From: Euleptes europaea
Lineage: Eukaryota; Chordata; Lepidosauria; Squamata; Sphaerodactylidae
Length of the DNA stretch: 64,000 nucleotides
Assembly: GCF_029931775.1 (NCBI RefSeq)
Contig: NC_079322.1
Location: 78,925,326-78,989,325 of the forward strand
Direction: 5' to 3'
The notes beneath the pieces are model-generated. The model worked only from the letters and a program-made list of their open reading frames with translations. It searched no databases and was not told the origin of the DNA. This document shows, piece by piece, positions 53,017 through 63,648 of the stretch. The position numbers and the translations under genes are program-made. The stretch's first letter is position 1. Each line of letters opens with the position of its first letter.

Positions 53017-55775
53017 GAAGAGCTGCTTGCCCTGGGAGAGAGAACCTCGTGCGTTGCCTTTGAGAGGAACCTGGCGAGTGACCCCTTTTGTTCGGAGTAT
53101 CTCAGCTGGCAGCCTTTTCGTGTTACAGAAAACCTCCTTGGAAAAGAGGCTTCTGGTGAGGCAGAATAGACAGATAGACAAAAAGAGGCAGATAGAAAGA
53201 CGTCTGTCACAAGAGCCTCTTTCCCCCACTTCTCTCTTCCCCCTTCTCTCTCTTTCATTTTTTAAAATGTCCATCTTGAGGAAGATTCCTCAAGCTTGAA
53301 TTCTTTAGTTTTGCTGTACAGGAGGGTCTTGTTAATGCTAGTGTTTCTTATTCTACAGATCCAAACTCTGCTGAACTCTGGATCTGGCAGGAAGCTGCCA
53401 CTCTAGGGCACGTCCTCAGTGCGGCCACCCTTGAATTGCCTGTTGCAAAGGCGTCTCGCTGGATGCCCTCTTGCCAAACGCTGCCCCTTCTCTTGAGACT
53501 ATCAAAGAGAGCCCTGCTCTGCCAAGGACTTTGTGTTGAGATGGAGCCCCCACCCAAGGGGGTGATGTCCATGAGCAGAGACGTGTGACAAGGGAAATCA
53601 CACGCAGCTTTGCAAGGTGAGTTTTTCAAAAGCTGTTGGGCATCAACGCTAAGAACCGGGACCTCTGTACGCAGAGACAGATGCCACACCAGAAGAGGCC
53701 AGTCGGTTGTGGGGCCTCCTCAGGGGCTTTCCCAGCACATCTGGGAGATCACTGCAAGTAGCAGAGTGCTCAGATAGGTGGTCCTCTGGCCAGATCCAGC
53801 AGAGGCTGTTCCTTTGTCCTTCATAGGTAGCGTAGAGGCTGTGGGATAGTTACCAACTGCCCTGGGAGACTCGCAAGTAGTCAATTGGCGTTTTTGCTGC
53901 TGTTTGGCAGCAGGTCCTTTTGCGTGCCTGTCAAAGAGGAGGGCTTCTTGATATGAAGCTCCAGACCATGCTTGAGGTGACCATTGGCTCCATTATCCAA
54001 AAAACCAAGCTCTTCCAGGATCTCTAAACAGAAATTGGCCCTAGTTTGCAAACAGCCTCTGGTTTATCGTGGCCTTCTGGAGAAAGGGAGGGAACATTTG
54101 TAAGTTGGAAGAGAAGAGGTTGTTTATTTTTTCACTTTCAGCCAGTCAGTGAACTAGCATATGTATGTGTGAACACAGTATTAATTTTTGTGGCTTAGTG
54201 AATCTTGTGGACATTTAGCGTACAGAGGTTAATTAGCCACTCTTTAATCCAACTTGGACTCTCTTTCATTTCACACATGCGAGGTAGCAAAGGGGTGACC
54301 AAAAAAGATCCCTCTTCCAAAGTGCACTTAAAGGCTGAGGCTGGTTCCAGTTGCTGATATTGATTGTGCAGACGCTCCTTTGGTTGAATAATCGGACATT
54401 TAATAACCGCAGATGGCAGTAGCATTGTAAAAATATCCATATAAATGTGCATTGCAGATTATTCTTGCTGCAGTTGACTTTTAACTGTCCCAGCCGTGTG
54501 AAGAGTGTAACAGTAAATTAGGTGACGGTAGCTTTCATACAATTAGAATTCTCTGCGCTTCTGTCATCGCTGGTGTGAATGCAGAGACATGCAGAATGGT
54601 GACAGAGCTTCTGCATGTGGGAGTTTTCTGTGCATTTTCCTCTGTCATTTTTCAGACTTTCCCCTTCCGCACAAGCTGTGTTGTGTCCTTGCATTAGCTC
54701 TCGGGGGCATAGTCATCACAGTTGTCATGGCAGCTCAACCCCCTTTTGTTCTTTTCTTCACACATGCTCAATAGCACTATAATGCTTCCATTAAGATTTG
54801 AAATGGGTGAGTGGCAATAGATTGCTGTAGTGCTATAGCACAATGCTGACATACAAATAGCATTCCTCTGGCCATCTTGCAGCTTCCCCTCCCTGTTCTT
54901 TGTCAAGCAGTTGGGATAAAAGCTGCCTGCACCTTTCCACTTATATATCCACAACAAAAAGGGGTGCATATTTTATTTTAAAAAATAAAAGCTCACAATT
55001 CAGAGAAACTGTTTGAAATGTCAATAGGATAGCAGCGCCAGATCATTATAGTGCTATAGCACAATAGCAGTGACCAGTTTTTTAAGACCACAGAAAGCCG
55101 AAAATGATACCTGTAATGGGCTGACTGTGGGGAAATGGTGCCGATGAGGGTGGGAATTTTGCAGCAGGAAAATGCCCACCATTCCTTCTGGACAGTGTGT
55201 TAATGTGGCTGGACTGCATTCTTTCCAAAAAGATGGGAATAAAACAGATTTGGGAAAGACCGTATTGAGAACAAGGCAAACCTAGAAAGTGGATGATCAG
55301 AGCACAACATTGTGGGGATTCTTCCCACCCCCCAGCACTCCAGTTTGAAAGCCAAGGTGGAGAAAAAAACTTGGTGCAAGGCAGTGAAAGTAATCTGGAG
55401 GAGACAGCGGCGGGTTAGTTCTTCTAATCTGTTTTAGTGGTCTAGATAACTGTAGCTATTCCAGATGAGTCGATCCATAATTATTTAAAAAAAACTCTCC
55501 TCTGTTGTCCTTTTAAAATTATTTAATGAGATTTTGTCAGGCTCTATTAAGTGGACATTGCTGTCGTGTGGATGGCCATTTTCTCTTGTTTGGGTCGCTC
55601 CATGAATTGTCAAGCATCTGTGCAACGCATAATGTATTTGATGGAACTTGACAGGCAGAGCATGTTTTTCTGGTCACCTTGCACGAGAACATGCGGGACA
55701 GAGCAAGAAGAGCCCCCACAAGGATTCTGTGGCAGAGGCTAGCCTGCCAGCTAACCAACTGTACTGAGGGAAATG
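53017..55775. other. 3' flank of the KRAB-ZNF gene, probably 3' UTR then unique DNA
   Basis: No repeat of the abundant families and no second gene are recognised. The polyadenylation site is not resolved; an AATAAA-like motif lies near 54984. Four or more copies of a short motif containing GTGCTATAGCACAAT occur between 54775 and 55070. Confidence 0.5.
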
Positions 55776-55780
55776 CTGTG

Positions 55781-55979
55781 GCTGAGGCTCAGTGGTAGAG
55801 CATCTGCTTGGCATGCAGAAGGTCCCAGGTTCATTTCCCAGCACCTCCAGTTAAAGAGACCAGGCAAGTAGGTGATGTGAAAGACCTCAGCCTGGAGAGC
55901 AGCTGCCGGTCTGAGTGGACAATACTGACTTTGATAGACCAAGGATCTGATTCAGTATGAGGCAGCTTCATGTGTCATG
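55781..55979 (+). repeat. tRNA-derived SINE
   Basis: Plus-strand full-length copy with a small head duplication (GTGGCTGAGGCTCAGTGG). Confidence 0.88.
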
Positions 55980-56129
55980 CTGTGGGTATCTCTGGCACGG
56001 ATTGATTGCCAGGAAGAGCGTTGCACAGTGTCAGGGAAGACTGTTGCTCCAACAGGGCATCTGAATAACTTAAGGTCATGCTTAAAAAGGAATCTCAAAC
56101 TTGGGGCCTGCTTTCTGGACCAGGAAATT

Positions 56130-56330
56130 GGGTTGCCAACCTCCAGGTGGGGCCTGGAGATCTCCCAAAATTACAACTGATCTCCAGACCACAGAGATCA
56201 GTTCCCCTGAAGAAAAATGGCTGCAGAAGTCCCTCCCCTCCCCTCCCAATCCCTTCCCTTCTCAGGTTTCTACCTCCAAATCTCCAGGAAGTCCTCAACA
56301 TGGAGTTGCTCCTAACAGCTGCCCAGTGAT
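56130..56330. repeat. Short fold-back MITE (GGTTGCCAAC family)
   Basis: Starts GGGTTGCCAACCTCCAGGTG and contains CTGATCTCCAGACCACAGAG; the far end is unclear. Confidence 0.65.
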
Positions 56331-56497
56331 GGAGGCTCTCTTGCCTCACAAGGTAGCCCCACCTTTCTTCAGTCCTAAGAAATGGAATTTTGTGAGGTGG
56401 GGCACAAATGTATGGAGATTCCCCCCCCCCCCATGAGGGAGGCCATCTCATGGGCATGGAGTAGGGGTCACTGTGTGTGTGTGGGGGGGGAGGCAGT

Positions 56498-56572
56498 TGT
56501 GAATTTCCTGCATTGTGCAGGGGGTTGGACTAGATGACCCTGGTGGTCCCTTCCAACTTTATGATTCTGTCT
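56498..56572 (+). mobile_element. CR1 LINE 3' end, short
   Basis: GGGGGTTGGACTAGATGACC ... CCAACTTTATGATTCTG, only about 75 bp. Confidence 0.85.
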
Positions 56573-56599
56573 CCTAGGACAAGAAGCAGCCTCTTTGAC

Positions 56600-58905
56600 T
56601 GTAGAAAACTCAGTTTTTGTGCAGATGTTGTTAAAATTGGAACCTACTATCTGTCGCCAGCAATCTGAAATGGTGGTCTCAGGAAGCCCCCACTCCTGCC
56701 AAAGCTAATTAATAAGATGATTTGGATGAAAAATTAAACTCCTTTTTTGGGGGGGGGGGTGTAAGCATTACTTTCCTTCCCTTTCTCCATAGCATGCTAG
56801 AGTGAAGGTGGTGGAAGAAGCAAGCCACCAAAGCTGAAGTCCTAAACACACTTACCTGGGAGTAAGCCTCACCGAGTTCAGTGGGATTGGCTTCTGAGTA
56901 GAGATGCAAGGCTTCCTTGGTAAATGTTTGTTTGGCCCCAATAGTATCTGATGCCCAATCTGAGGTTTTCTGTTTCTCTTACTGAATCAGATCCTGGGCT
57001 GTCTTCCTGTGGTGGCTGTGATTGTTGAGGCCAAACAATGGAACCAGGTTTGATTCTGATAGTCAGGTACTGCAGATATTTTAATTTTTCACAAAACTTC
57101 AACTTTCTTCCCCATAAGGACAAAATGGGTGGTGTTGTGTTAGAAATTAACTAGTTTGTGAACCCAATATGCAGAAAATATCTTCCCAGGGAGATGGGTT
57201 CTTTTCACTGTTGCCCACAGCCCCCCCACTCTTGAGTGTCCTCTGGGAATATTGCCCCCACCCAGCCAAGGGAAACCATAGATTAAAAAAAACATTTTCC
57301 CTTCCCTATTTTTGTTACCTCCTCGTAAGAGTTTGTACAGGTTCCATTCTTCATTGTATTGATGATGCGTACTTGTGGGGGTGGGGGGAAGAGAGAAATA
57401 CATTCAATAAAATATGGATTTAAAACAAGAGACTGGCTGCATTTCCTTTTGTGTTGTGGGCCAAGGAAGAGTTCTTGGCAACAAAGGATGCTCTTTATTT
57501 ATTAAGACATTTATATCCCGCTTTTCCTCGTGGTTCAAGGCAGCTTACAATAATAGTTAAAAGCATTTCCGGTTTAAAAACCAAAGATGAAATAGCAAGC
57601 CCCAAATCCCTCCCCTCTCTCCCCTTAAAAGATGCCTGCCGTTCAAACCCCCTCTAAAGCCCTGGCAAACAGGCAGGCTTTGCAGCGCCTCAGATGCAGC
57701 TACTGCCCAGACTTCACAAGAGGCAGATGGAGCTTGACTCCCCCCATCCCATTACCCCCCCCCCATCCTCCCATTGCCTTTAGCACACCCAAAAGTCTGC
57801 AGGAGAGGCCGGGCGGGGCACAAAGAGAAATGGGACAGAGAAAGGGGAAGGAAGGAATGTACACAGTGAGATGGAGGGGTGTGAGCAGGGGAACGGAGGA
57901 CAAAGAAGAGCAGAGCAGGGTCAGTGCCAGGAATGTATTGGTGGGCACTATTGTGATGCCCATGGGTACCATACTGGGGATCACTGTTCTTACTGTCATT
58001 GAGCCATAGACTTTCTTAGATACACTCTTTAGAAATCTCATACACCGAAGAGTTTTTTTTTTTAATCTAACAAAAATTGGCACAGGCATCTCAGAAACCC
58101 CCCCCCGCCCCCATAAATAATTTCATCTTTCGCTTGTTAACCACTTGATTTCTGACACCGTCCATGCGGACAGCTCTTCTATGTGAGGTTTCACCTAGTT
58201 CTTGTTTTGTTGCCCGTGTCCTGGAATCAGGTAGTGGTGGTGTTACCGGCTCCCACATGTCCAAGGAAGTGATGTGCTGGAAACTGTGCATGGAGAGTGA
58301 TGTGGGATAGTTCTGTGCCATCCAGGTACATAACAGGTAAGCAAAACCTCATCAGCAACAGAAGAAAATGGAAGACTGATCCCTGCCCAGAGGCTCACAA
58401 CCTATCCAAAGTCTGAGCGACGAGCTTCGGGTGTTGCCCAGCAGGGCATGAAACTCTGCCTTTTGCCTAGAAAGGCCGGCTACCGACCTCTGGCCTTGAC
58501 GGGCAAAACAAGGAAGACATGAAAGATGAAAGCCAACCTTTTCAGGCTTCGTTAAACCTCTGCAACCTTGGCAAATTAGTATCTCTGGCCTTCCAGCTTC
58601 CCCTACCATAGTTTCTGGTTTGCCTGACTTGCCATGCCCTTTCCCATAATTTCTGCAGCACAGATGTTCTCCAAATTGGAAGGATCCTCCCTCAGTTGGT
58701 GGGGGTGGGGGTGGGGCTGAGCCTCCTCACCCCAAACTTTCCCTTTAGCCAGGACGGTTTGCAGGCCTAGGGAAGGAGAAGCCATCACAGCGTTCCCCAC
58801 CCGGATGCTGGGCTGGAGAGAAGCCTCGAGGCTGGGGCAGAGAAGAGGGGCAAGGCACACCCATCGCCCCTCCTCAGGCCATCCGCCCAGTTACAGGATG
58901 GTGTT
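56600..58905. other. Intergenic region, little recognised
   Basis: 57497-57600 resembles an L2-like LINE end (CAAGGCAGCTTACAATAATA). The rest shows no gene or named repeat on either strand. Confidence 0.45.
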
Positions 58906-58909
58906 CCAC

Positions 58910-59128
58910 TAACCAGCTTGGTGTAGTGGTTAGGGTGTTGGACTAGGGTCTGGGAGACCCAGGTTCAAATCCCTACTTCTGCCACAGAAGCTTGCTGGGT
59001 GACCTTAGGCCAGTCTCAGCCTAGCCTACCTCACAGAGTTGTTGGGAGGATAACATGGAGGAAAGTAGAACCAAGTGAGCCGCTTTGGGTCCCCATTGGG
59101 GAGAAAAGCAGGAGATAAGCAAAGTAAA
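58910..59128 (+). repeat. MIR-like CORE-SINE
   Basis: Complete: head TAGTGGTTAGGGTGTTGGAC, core GGTGACCTTAGGCCAGTCTC, tail GCTTTGGGTCCCCATTGGGG. Confidence 0.88.
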
Positions 59129-59424
59129 AAAAACTAACAAAGCCTGCTCGACTGTGGAAACCTCCAGAGGGTCCCAGAAACCCCTCCACAACTCTTCAGT
59201 TTGAGTCAGGTCACTTTCTTGTTAGCAGGATGGGCTCTTTTTACAGAGGCCCCCTCTAGCCTGCCACGGGCCTGTCCCTTCTCCAGGGATCTGTATGGGC
59301 TGCTCCCAGCATCAGTATCCAAGGCCTCAATCTCTGCACCAGTAAAAAGCAGCAGAACGCCCTAAAGACCTCTGTGGGTTCCCAGGGCCACCCAAAGAGC
59401 TACATTACATGCCTTGGCTCTGGG

Positions 59425-61385
59425 TCACTCTTTGTTATGGGCTCTGACCCTTGATGCTTGCACATTAGCCAGACACATCCCATGAACCATGTCCTCTAGC
59501 TTGTAGAATGTCTGGAACACGACTGGCGAGACCGCGTGGCACTCAAAATAGCACCTCAGATTGGCCAAACTCTCCATGACTTCCTCCTTTGAGGGACAGG
59601 AGAGCACAGCCGAGGACTCGGCCCGTTCTTCTGCCTCTGCAGTCGTGCTGATTGCTTCATCGCACTTCTGGTCCCCTCTGGCCATCTCAGCCCCTTCCTG
59701 CCCCCCAAAACACTCCAACCCTTCATCGACCAGTACGAACCGCTCAAACTGCTCTTGGTTCATGAACCCGAGGGCTCGGACAACGTCACCTGGAGGGGCT
59801 GGGATGCGGGGCCTGACGCTGAAGCCAGCAGCTCTGAAGCTGTCGGTTACTGTCTGTGGACAGACCTCTGACCAGGCTTGGATTACCATGTGGACAGCGT
59901 CCAAAAGGGTCAGGTGCTTAGACAGTTTGCTTGGGGAAGTGGACGCTTTGCTGTCGAGCCCAGCGATCAGACGGGTAAGCATCCTCCTCCGGTAGTGACC
60001 CTTAAAATTCTGGATAACCCCTTGTTCCAGAGGATGGATCCAGGAAGGCTGAGGAGGCAGGAACACCATCTGGATGTTAGAGAGCTCCACGGAGGGATGT
60101 GCAGCGCATGGGGCTAAGAACAGCACTACGCTCTTCTGCTTGCGTCGCATGTCTTCGTTAAATTTCTGGAGCCACTCCAAGAAGATGACTGTCGTCATCC
60201 AAGCCTTGGTGTGGGATCTGTATGTTACAGGCAGCTCCTCCGCACCATTCCCCTGGAAGCAAAATGGTTTTGGTCCTTTGCCAATGATCAGGGGGTCCCT
60301 TTTGTCTGAAGCATCCAAGTTGGTACAGAGCAAGACGGTAAGTTGGTCTTTGGCGTCATCTGTCTGCTCCATTGCCAGATCTTTTGGGGTTGCCCGGAAT
60401 AAGAGGGCAGCTTCACCAGAAGCGTAGATGCTGGAAGGATCATATCGATTTAGGAGATTGGGCAGGACCACTTTTTCCCAGTGCTCCTCTCCCAGTTGCT
60501 CCCCGTTCTGTTTCTCTGTGCGGGGCCTTTCTTGTGCGGCTTTCTGCCTTGATTTGAACCCAGCCAGACAGCCAGACAGCTCCGGCTTCCCTAATGTCTC
60601 CGACAGGGCCCTGGTCTTGTCTTGGAGCTGCACCCCATTGGTGAGGAGGCCGGGCGCACAGCTGTGTTCAAACCACTGCAGGACAGCCGTCTCGTTGGCC
60701 GCACTCTTGTCCTCGAGTTTGCGCTTGCGTCTGGGGTTGCCGTTTTTACACCACTCAGCTAGGATCCGCTCTTTGTTCTTGATGATGCGGCAGATCTGGG
60801 GCTGGGAGACTCCGAATCTTTTGGCCAGCTCACTCTGGGAGACCTTTGGCCCTTCCAGCACCACCAGCACCTGGACCTTCTCCTGCAGGGACAGCTCCTT
60901 CCGCTCTTTCCTGTGTGATACGATCTCACTCGATGGAGGAGGAGGCAAGCTCTTCCTCCGGCAGCCAGTGTGGCTGAAGGAACTGCCCGCTGGGCATGTT
61001 CCCCGACAGGTGGGAAGAGCCAGGTGTTCGGGAAAGCTTCTTCCACAGTCACTGCAGATGTACGAACACTGCCCAGCGTGGTTCAGCCGGTGCTTTTCTA
61101 AGTCCACCTTTCGCCCAAAATTTTCCCCACACTCCAGGCACCAGTGTGGCATCTCTCCTACCTGGGGTCTGCAGGCCCCAAAGGCAGGTGTGCTGAGACT
61201 GGAGCGCACCTTGTGCTCTATCAGCCACCCTTCTTCACCGGCTGCCTCAGGCTCTAAGAGGCTGTTCCCCACCACAGGACGATGGAGTCCGTTCTTGGCA
61301 GCTTTTCCAGGCAAAGCGTTGCTGGCAGCTTCCTGCATCTCCAGCCCTTCCTCTTCCTTCACCCTTTTTGGATGACGGTCCTCTC
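59425..61385 (-). CDS. Zinc finger-TIGD3-like transposase fusion, last exon
   Basis: An unbroken reading frame of about 650 codons follows a strong acceptor (CTTGTGCTTGTTTTCTTTTC then CCAG; exon starts at 61385 in phase 1). N-terminal part: one canonical C2H2 finger (CLECGENF...HRLNH, 61140-61078) and a second with the same spacing but four Cys (CSDCGRSF...CRGTC). Then a CENP-B/Tigger helix-turn-helix (SLQEKVQV...ELAKRFGVSQPQI), a degraded second DNA-binding domain, a DDE_1 domain (VLLCTN...PLIIGK, KAWMT, LEQGVIQNFKGHYRRRML), and a C-terminal module (SCPSKEEVMESL...YFECHAVSP). The HTH, the GEAALLFRA region and the C-terminus match human TIGD3. Acidic catalytic positions are lost (see findings), so it is expected to bind DNA, not cut it. 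Upstream exons are not certain; a frame extension reaches ATG 61470. Confidence 0.85.
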
Positions 61386-61597
61386 CTGGGAAAAGAAAAC
61401 AAGCACAAGGCCAGGCAGGGTCAACGGAGTAGCCAGAGGAAGGGAAAAGCATTTCTTCATGCACTTTCACAATATCCAGGAAAGCTCAGGGTTCAAGAGC
61501 CATTACTGACTTGGGTTGACCTCCAACCATGCTCCTACTGGCAAAGTACACCCCAGGGCACAAGGTGCGTTTGAAGCACTTAAAGGGACAGGTGCCC

Positions 61598-62045
61598 CTG
61601 GCCTGGGTGGTCCAGGTTATCCCCATCTTGTCAGATCTCAGAAGCTAAACAGTTAGTTCTTGTAGGCTATCCGGGCTGTGTGACCGTGGTCTTGGTATTT
61701 TGTTTCCTGACGTTTCGCCAGCAGCTGTGGCAGGTATCTTCAGAGATACCTCTGAAGATGCCTGCCACAGCTGCTGGCGAAACGTCAGGAAACAAAATAC
61801 CAAGACCACGGTCACACAGCCCGGATAGCCTACAAGAACCAATGAACTCTGACCGTGAAAGCCTTCGACAATATTCTAAACAGTTAGCCCTGGTTAGCGC
61901 CTGGATGGGAGACCACCAAGGAAGTCCAGGGTTGCTACGCAGAGGCAGGCACTCTGGCAAACCACCTCTGCTCATCTTTTGCCTTGAAAACCCGATCGGG
62001 TCACCATATGTCGGCTGTGACTTGATGGCCCTTTCCACCACCCCA
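61598..62045 (+). repeat. 5S-derived SINE split by a fold-back element
   Basis: 5S head GTCAGATCTCAGAAGCTAAAC before the insertion, CCCTGGTTAGCGCCTGGATG after it, and a Bov-B-like tail GGGTCACCATATGTCGGCTG to about 62045. The insertion occupies 61657-61875. Confidence 0.85.
61657..61875. mobile_element. Fold-back element, 89-bp arms, hammerhead-like core
   Basis: Left arm 61657-61745, loop ATAC, right arm 61750-61838, with one mismatch; a 37-bp extension (CCAATGAACTCTGACCG...) follows on the right only. It is flanked by an exact 12-bp duplication, CTAAACAGTTAG (61645-61656 and 61876-61887). The right arm has CTGAAGA (61752-61758) and GAAACGTC (61779-61786). Same family as 23399-23909. Confidence 0.85.
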
Positions 62046-62149
62046 AGGACAGGCAATACTCTGGCACGCAAAAACAGCAGCTTCTACCCTGCTTCTGTGC
62101 TCAGCAAAGTCTGAAGCCTTCCTCTAGCTCAAGGAGAGTTCTTTTGACA

Positions 62150-62433
62150 GAAGAAGAAGAAGAGTTGTTTTTTATATGCCGACTTTCTCTACCACTTAAG
62201 GAAGAATCAAACCGGCATACCAATCACCTTCCCTCCCTCCCACACACAGCAGACACCCTGTGAGGCAGGTGGGGCTGAGAAAACTCTAAGAGAGCTGTGA
62301 CTAGCCCAAGGTCACCCAGCTGACTTCATGTGGAGGACTGGGGAAACCAACCCGGTTCACCAGAGGACTGGGGAATCAAACCCGCTTCTCCAGAGTAGAG
62401 TCCACTGCTCTAAACGACTACATCACAGCTGGA
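62150..62433 (-). repeat. CORE-SINE
   Basis: Minus-strand copy of the 51150 type: AGAAGAAGAAGAGTTG tail, core GCCCAAGGTCACCCAGCTGA, head GAGTCCACTGCTCTAAACGA. It has a small internal duplication (CAGAGGACTGGGGAATCAAA). Confidence 0.87.
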
Positions 62434-62837
62434 GCCCCCCCCCTCCTCTTCCATCTGCAAAAGCCTCCTCAGGTTGTAGGACTCCACTCAGCAGAGTGGT
62501 ATGATACAAGTCAGTATATTTATTGAGAATTGTTTAGTAAAGGTACCCAAAGAGTAATATTTAAGAATTGGTTACATAACCAGACTGCTTATGAAACCAG
62601 GAAGAGCTTAACTGGGGGTTAGGAGGAACGTTAGCATTTATCCTCAGATTCCTTGAAATAAAATCTGCTCTCAGTTGACTTTCTTCCTGTGTATGGTTCT
62701 GCAGAACCTTGGGACCATCCCCACAGATGGGGTGAAACCTCAGGATTTTCAAAACAGACCCATCAACTAGGGAAATGGAAGGCGACTCACCCCCAATCAA
62801 AGCACGGCATCACTGCATACCCCCACTCAGGTTACCC

Positions 62838-63041
62838 ATGTGGCTGAGCATCTGCTTGGCATGCAGAAGGTCCCCGGTTCAATCCCCAGAAGCATCTCTA
62901 GTTAAAGGGATTAGGTAGGTGGCGGATGGGAAGGACCTCCCACTGCCTGAGACCCTGGACAGCTGCTGCCAGTCAGAGCAGCCAGCACTGCCTTTGAGTA
63001 GACCTAGAGCCTGGCTCCATCAACGGCAGCTTCATGTGTTC
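62838..63041 (+). repeat. tRNA-derived SINE, 5' shortened
   Basis: The head lacks the first bases (starts GTGGCTGAGCATCTGC). B box CGGTTCAATCCC, body and tail GGCAGCTTCATGTGTTC are present. Confidence 0.85.
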
Positions 63042-63158
63042 AGTGACCAAGTACGCATCTTAAATATGTGAAACGCCACTTCTGAACACCTGTCAGTCAC
63101 TTGCAAAAGTGCCATCAAAAGGGGCCCTTGCAGACAAACAATGACAGGTAGACTTCAC

Positions 63159-63204
63159 CTCTGGAGGTTTTGCTGTCCTGGGCCAGCGTCTTCTCCTTCA
63201 TCAT
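63159..63204 (-). CDS. Possible upstream coding exon of the TIGD3-like fusion
   Basis: On minus, an AG acceptor (GTCGTGTGCAG) is followed by ATGATGAAGGAGAAGACG and, after 15 codons (MMKEKTLAQDSKTSR) plus one base, a donor GTGAAG. It ends in phase 1, exactly what the exon at 61385 needs. The pyrimidine tract is weak and there is no homology support, so this is only a candidate. Confidence 0.25.
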
Positions 63205-63317
63205 CTGCACACGACAGGAATCCTCCTGAGGATCTTCTCAAGCGCTGCACTCCATCCAGGTGACACGTGCCAAAATACATCTGGATACCACCAGAATCTG
63301 CAACAAGTTGGTACAAC

Positions 63318-63640
63318 CAGGGCTGGTGCCAGTCATTTTTGCGCCCTAGGCAAGGCTAACTACTTGTGCCCCCCCCCCCACATTGCTAACCAATTTTCAA
63401 AAACAGATGTCTTGTAGAAAAATAAAAGCACAACACTTTTTATAAGACATTATAATTAATTATATTCCATAGCACTGTTGTGGTACTTATCTTAAAATAC
63501 AAAAATATAAATTGTCAGTTGCATTTCCCCCCCAAGAAATGAACAGGTTTAAAACGGTGCCCCTCAGGCCAGTTCTGCTCCCCTCTGAGGTCTGGGCCCT
63601 AGGCGACCGCCTAGTTCGCCTAATGGTAGCACCGGCCCTG
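63318..63640. mobile_element. Non-autonomous hAT transposon (MITE)
   Basis: Terminal inverted repeats CAGGGCTGGTGC and GCACCGGCCCTG, flanked by an exact 8-bp duplication GGTACAAC (63310-63317 and 63641-63648). Interior 323 bp, AT-rich in the middle, with no transposase. Confidence 0.92.
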
Positions 63641-63648
63641 GGTACAAC

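Noticed and set aside
60428-61375. 315-codon plus-strand frame opposite the TIGD3-like exon
   Set aside because: Antisense shadow; it has no domain, while the minus frame has clear domains.
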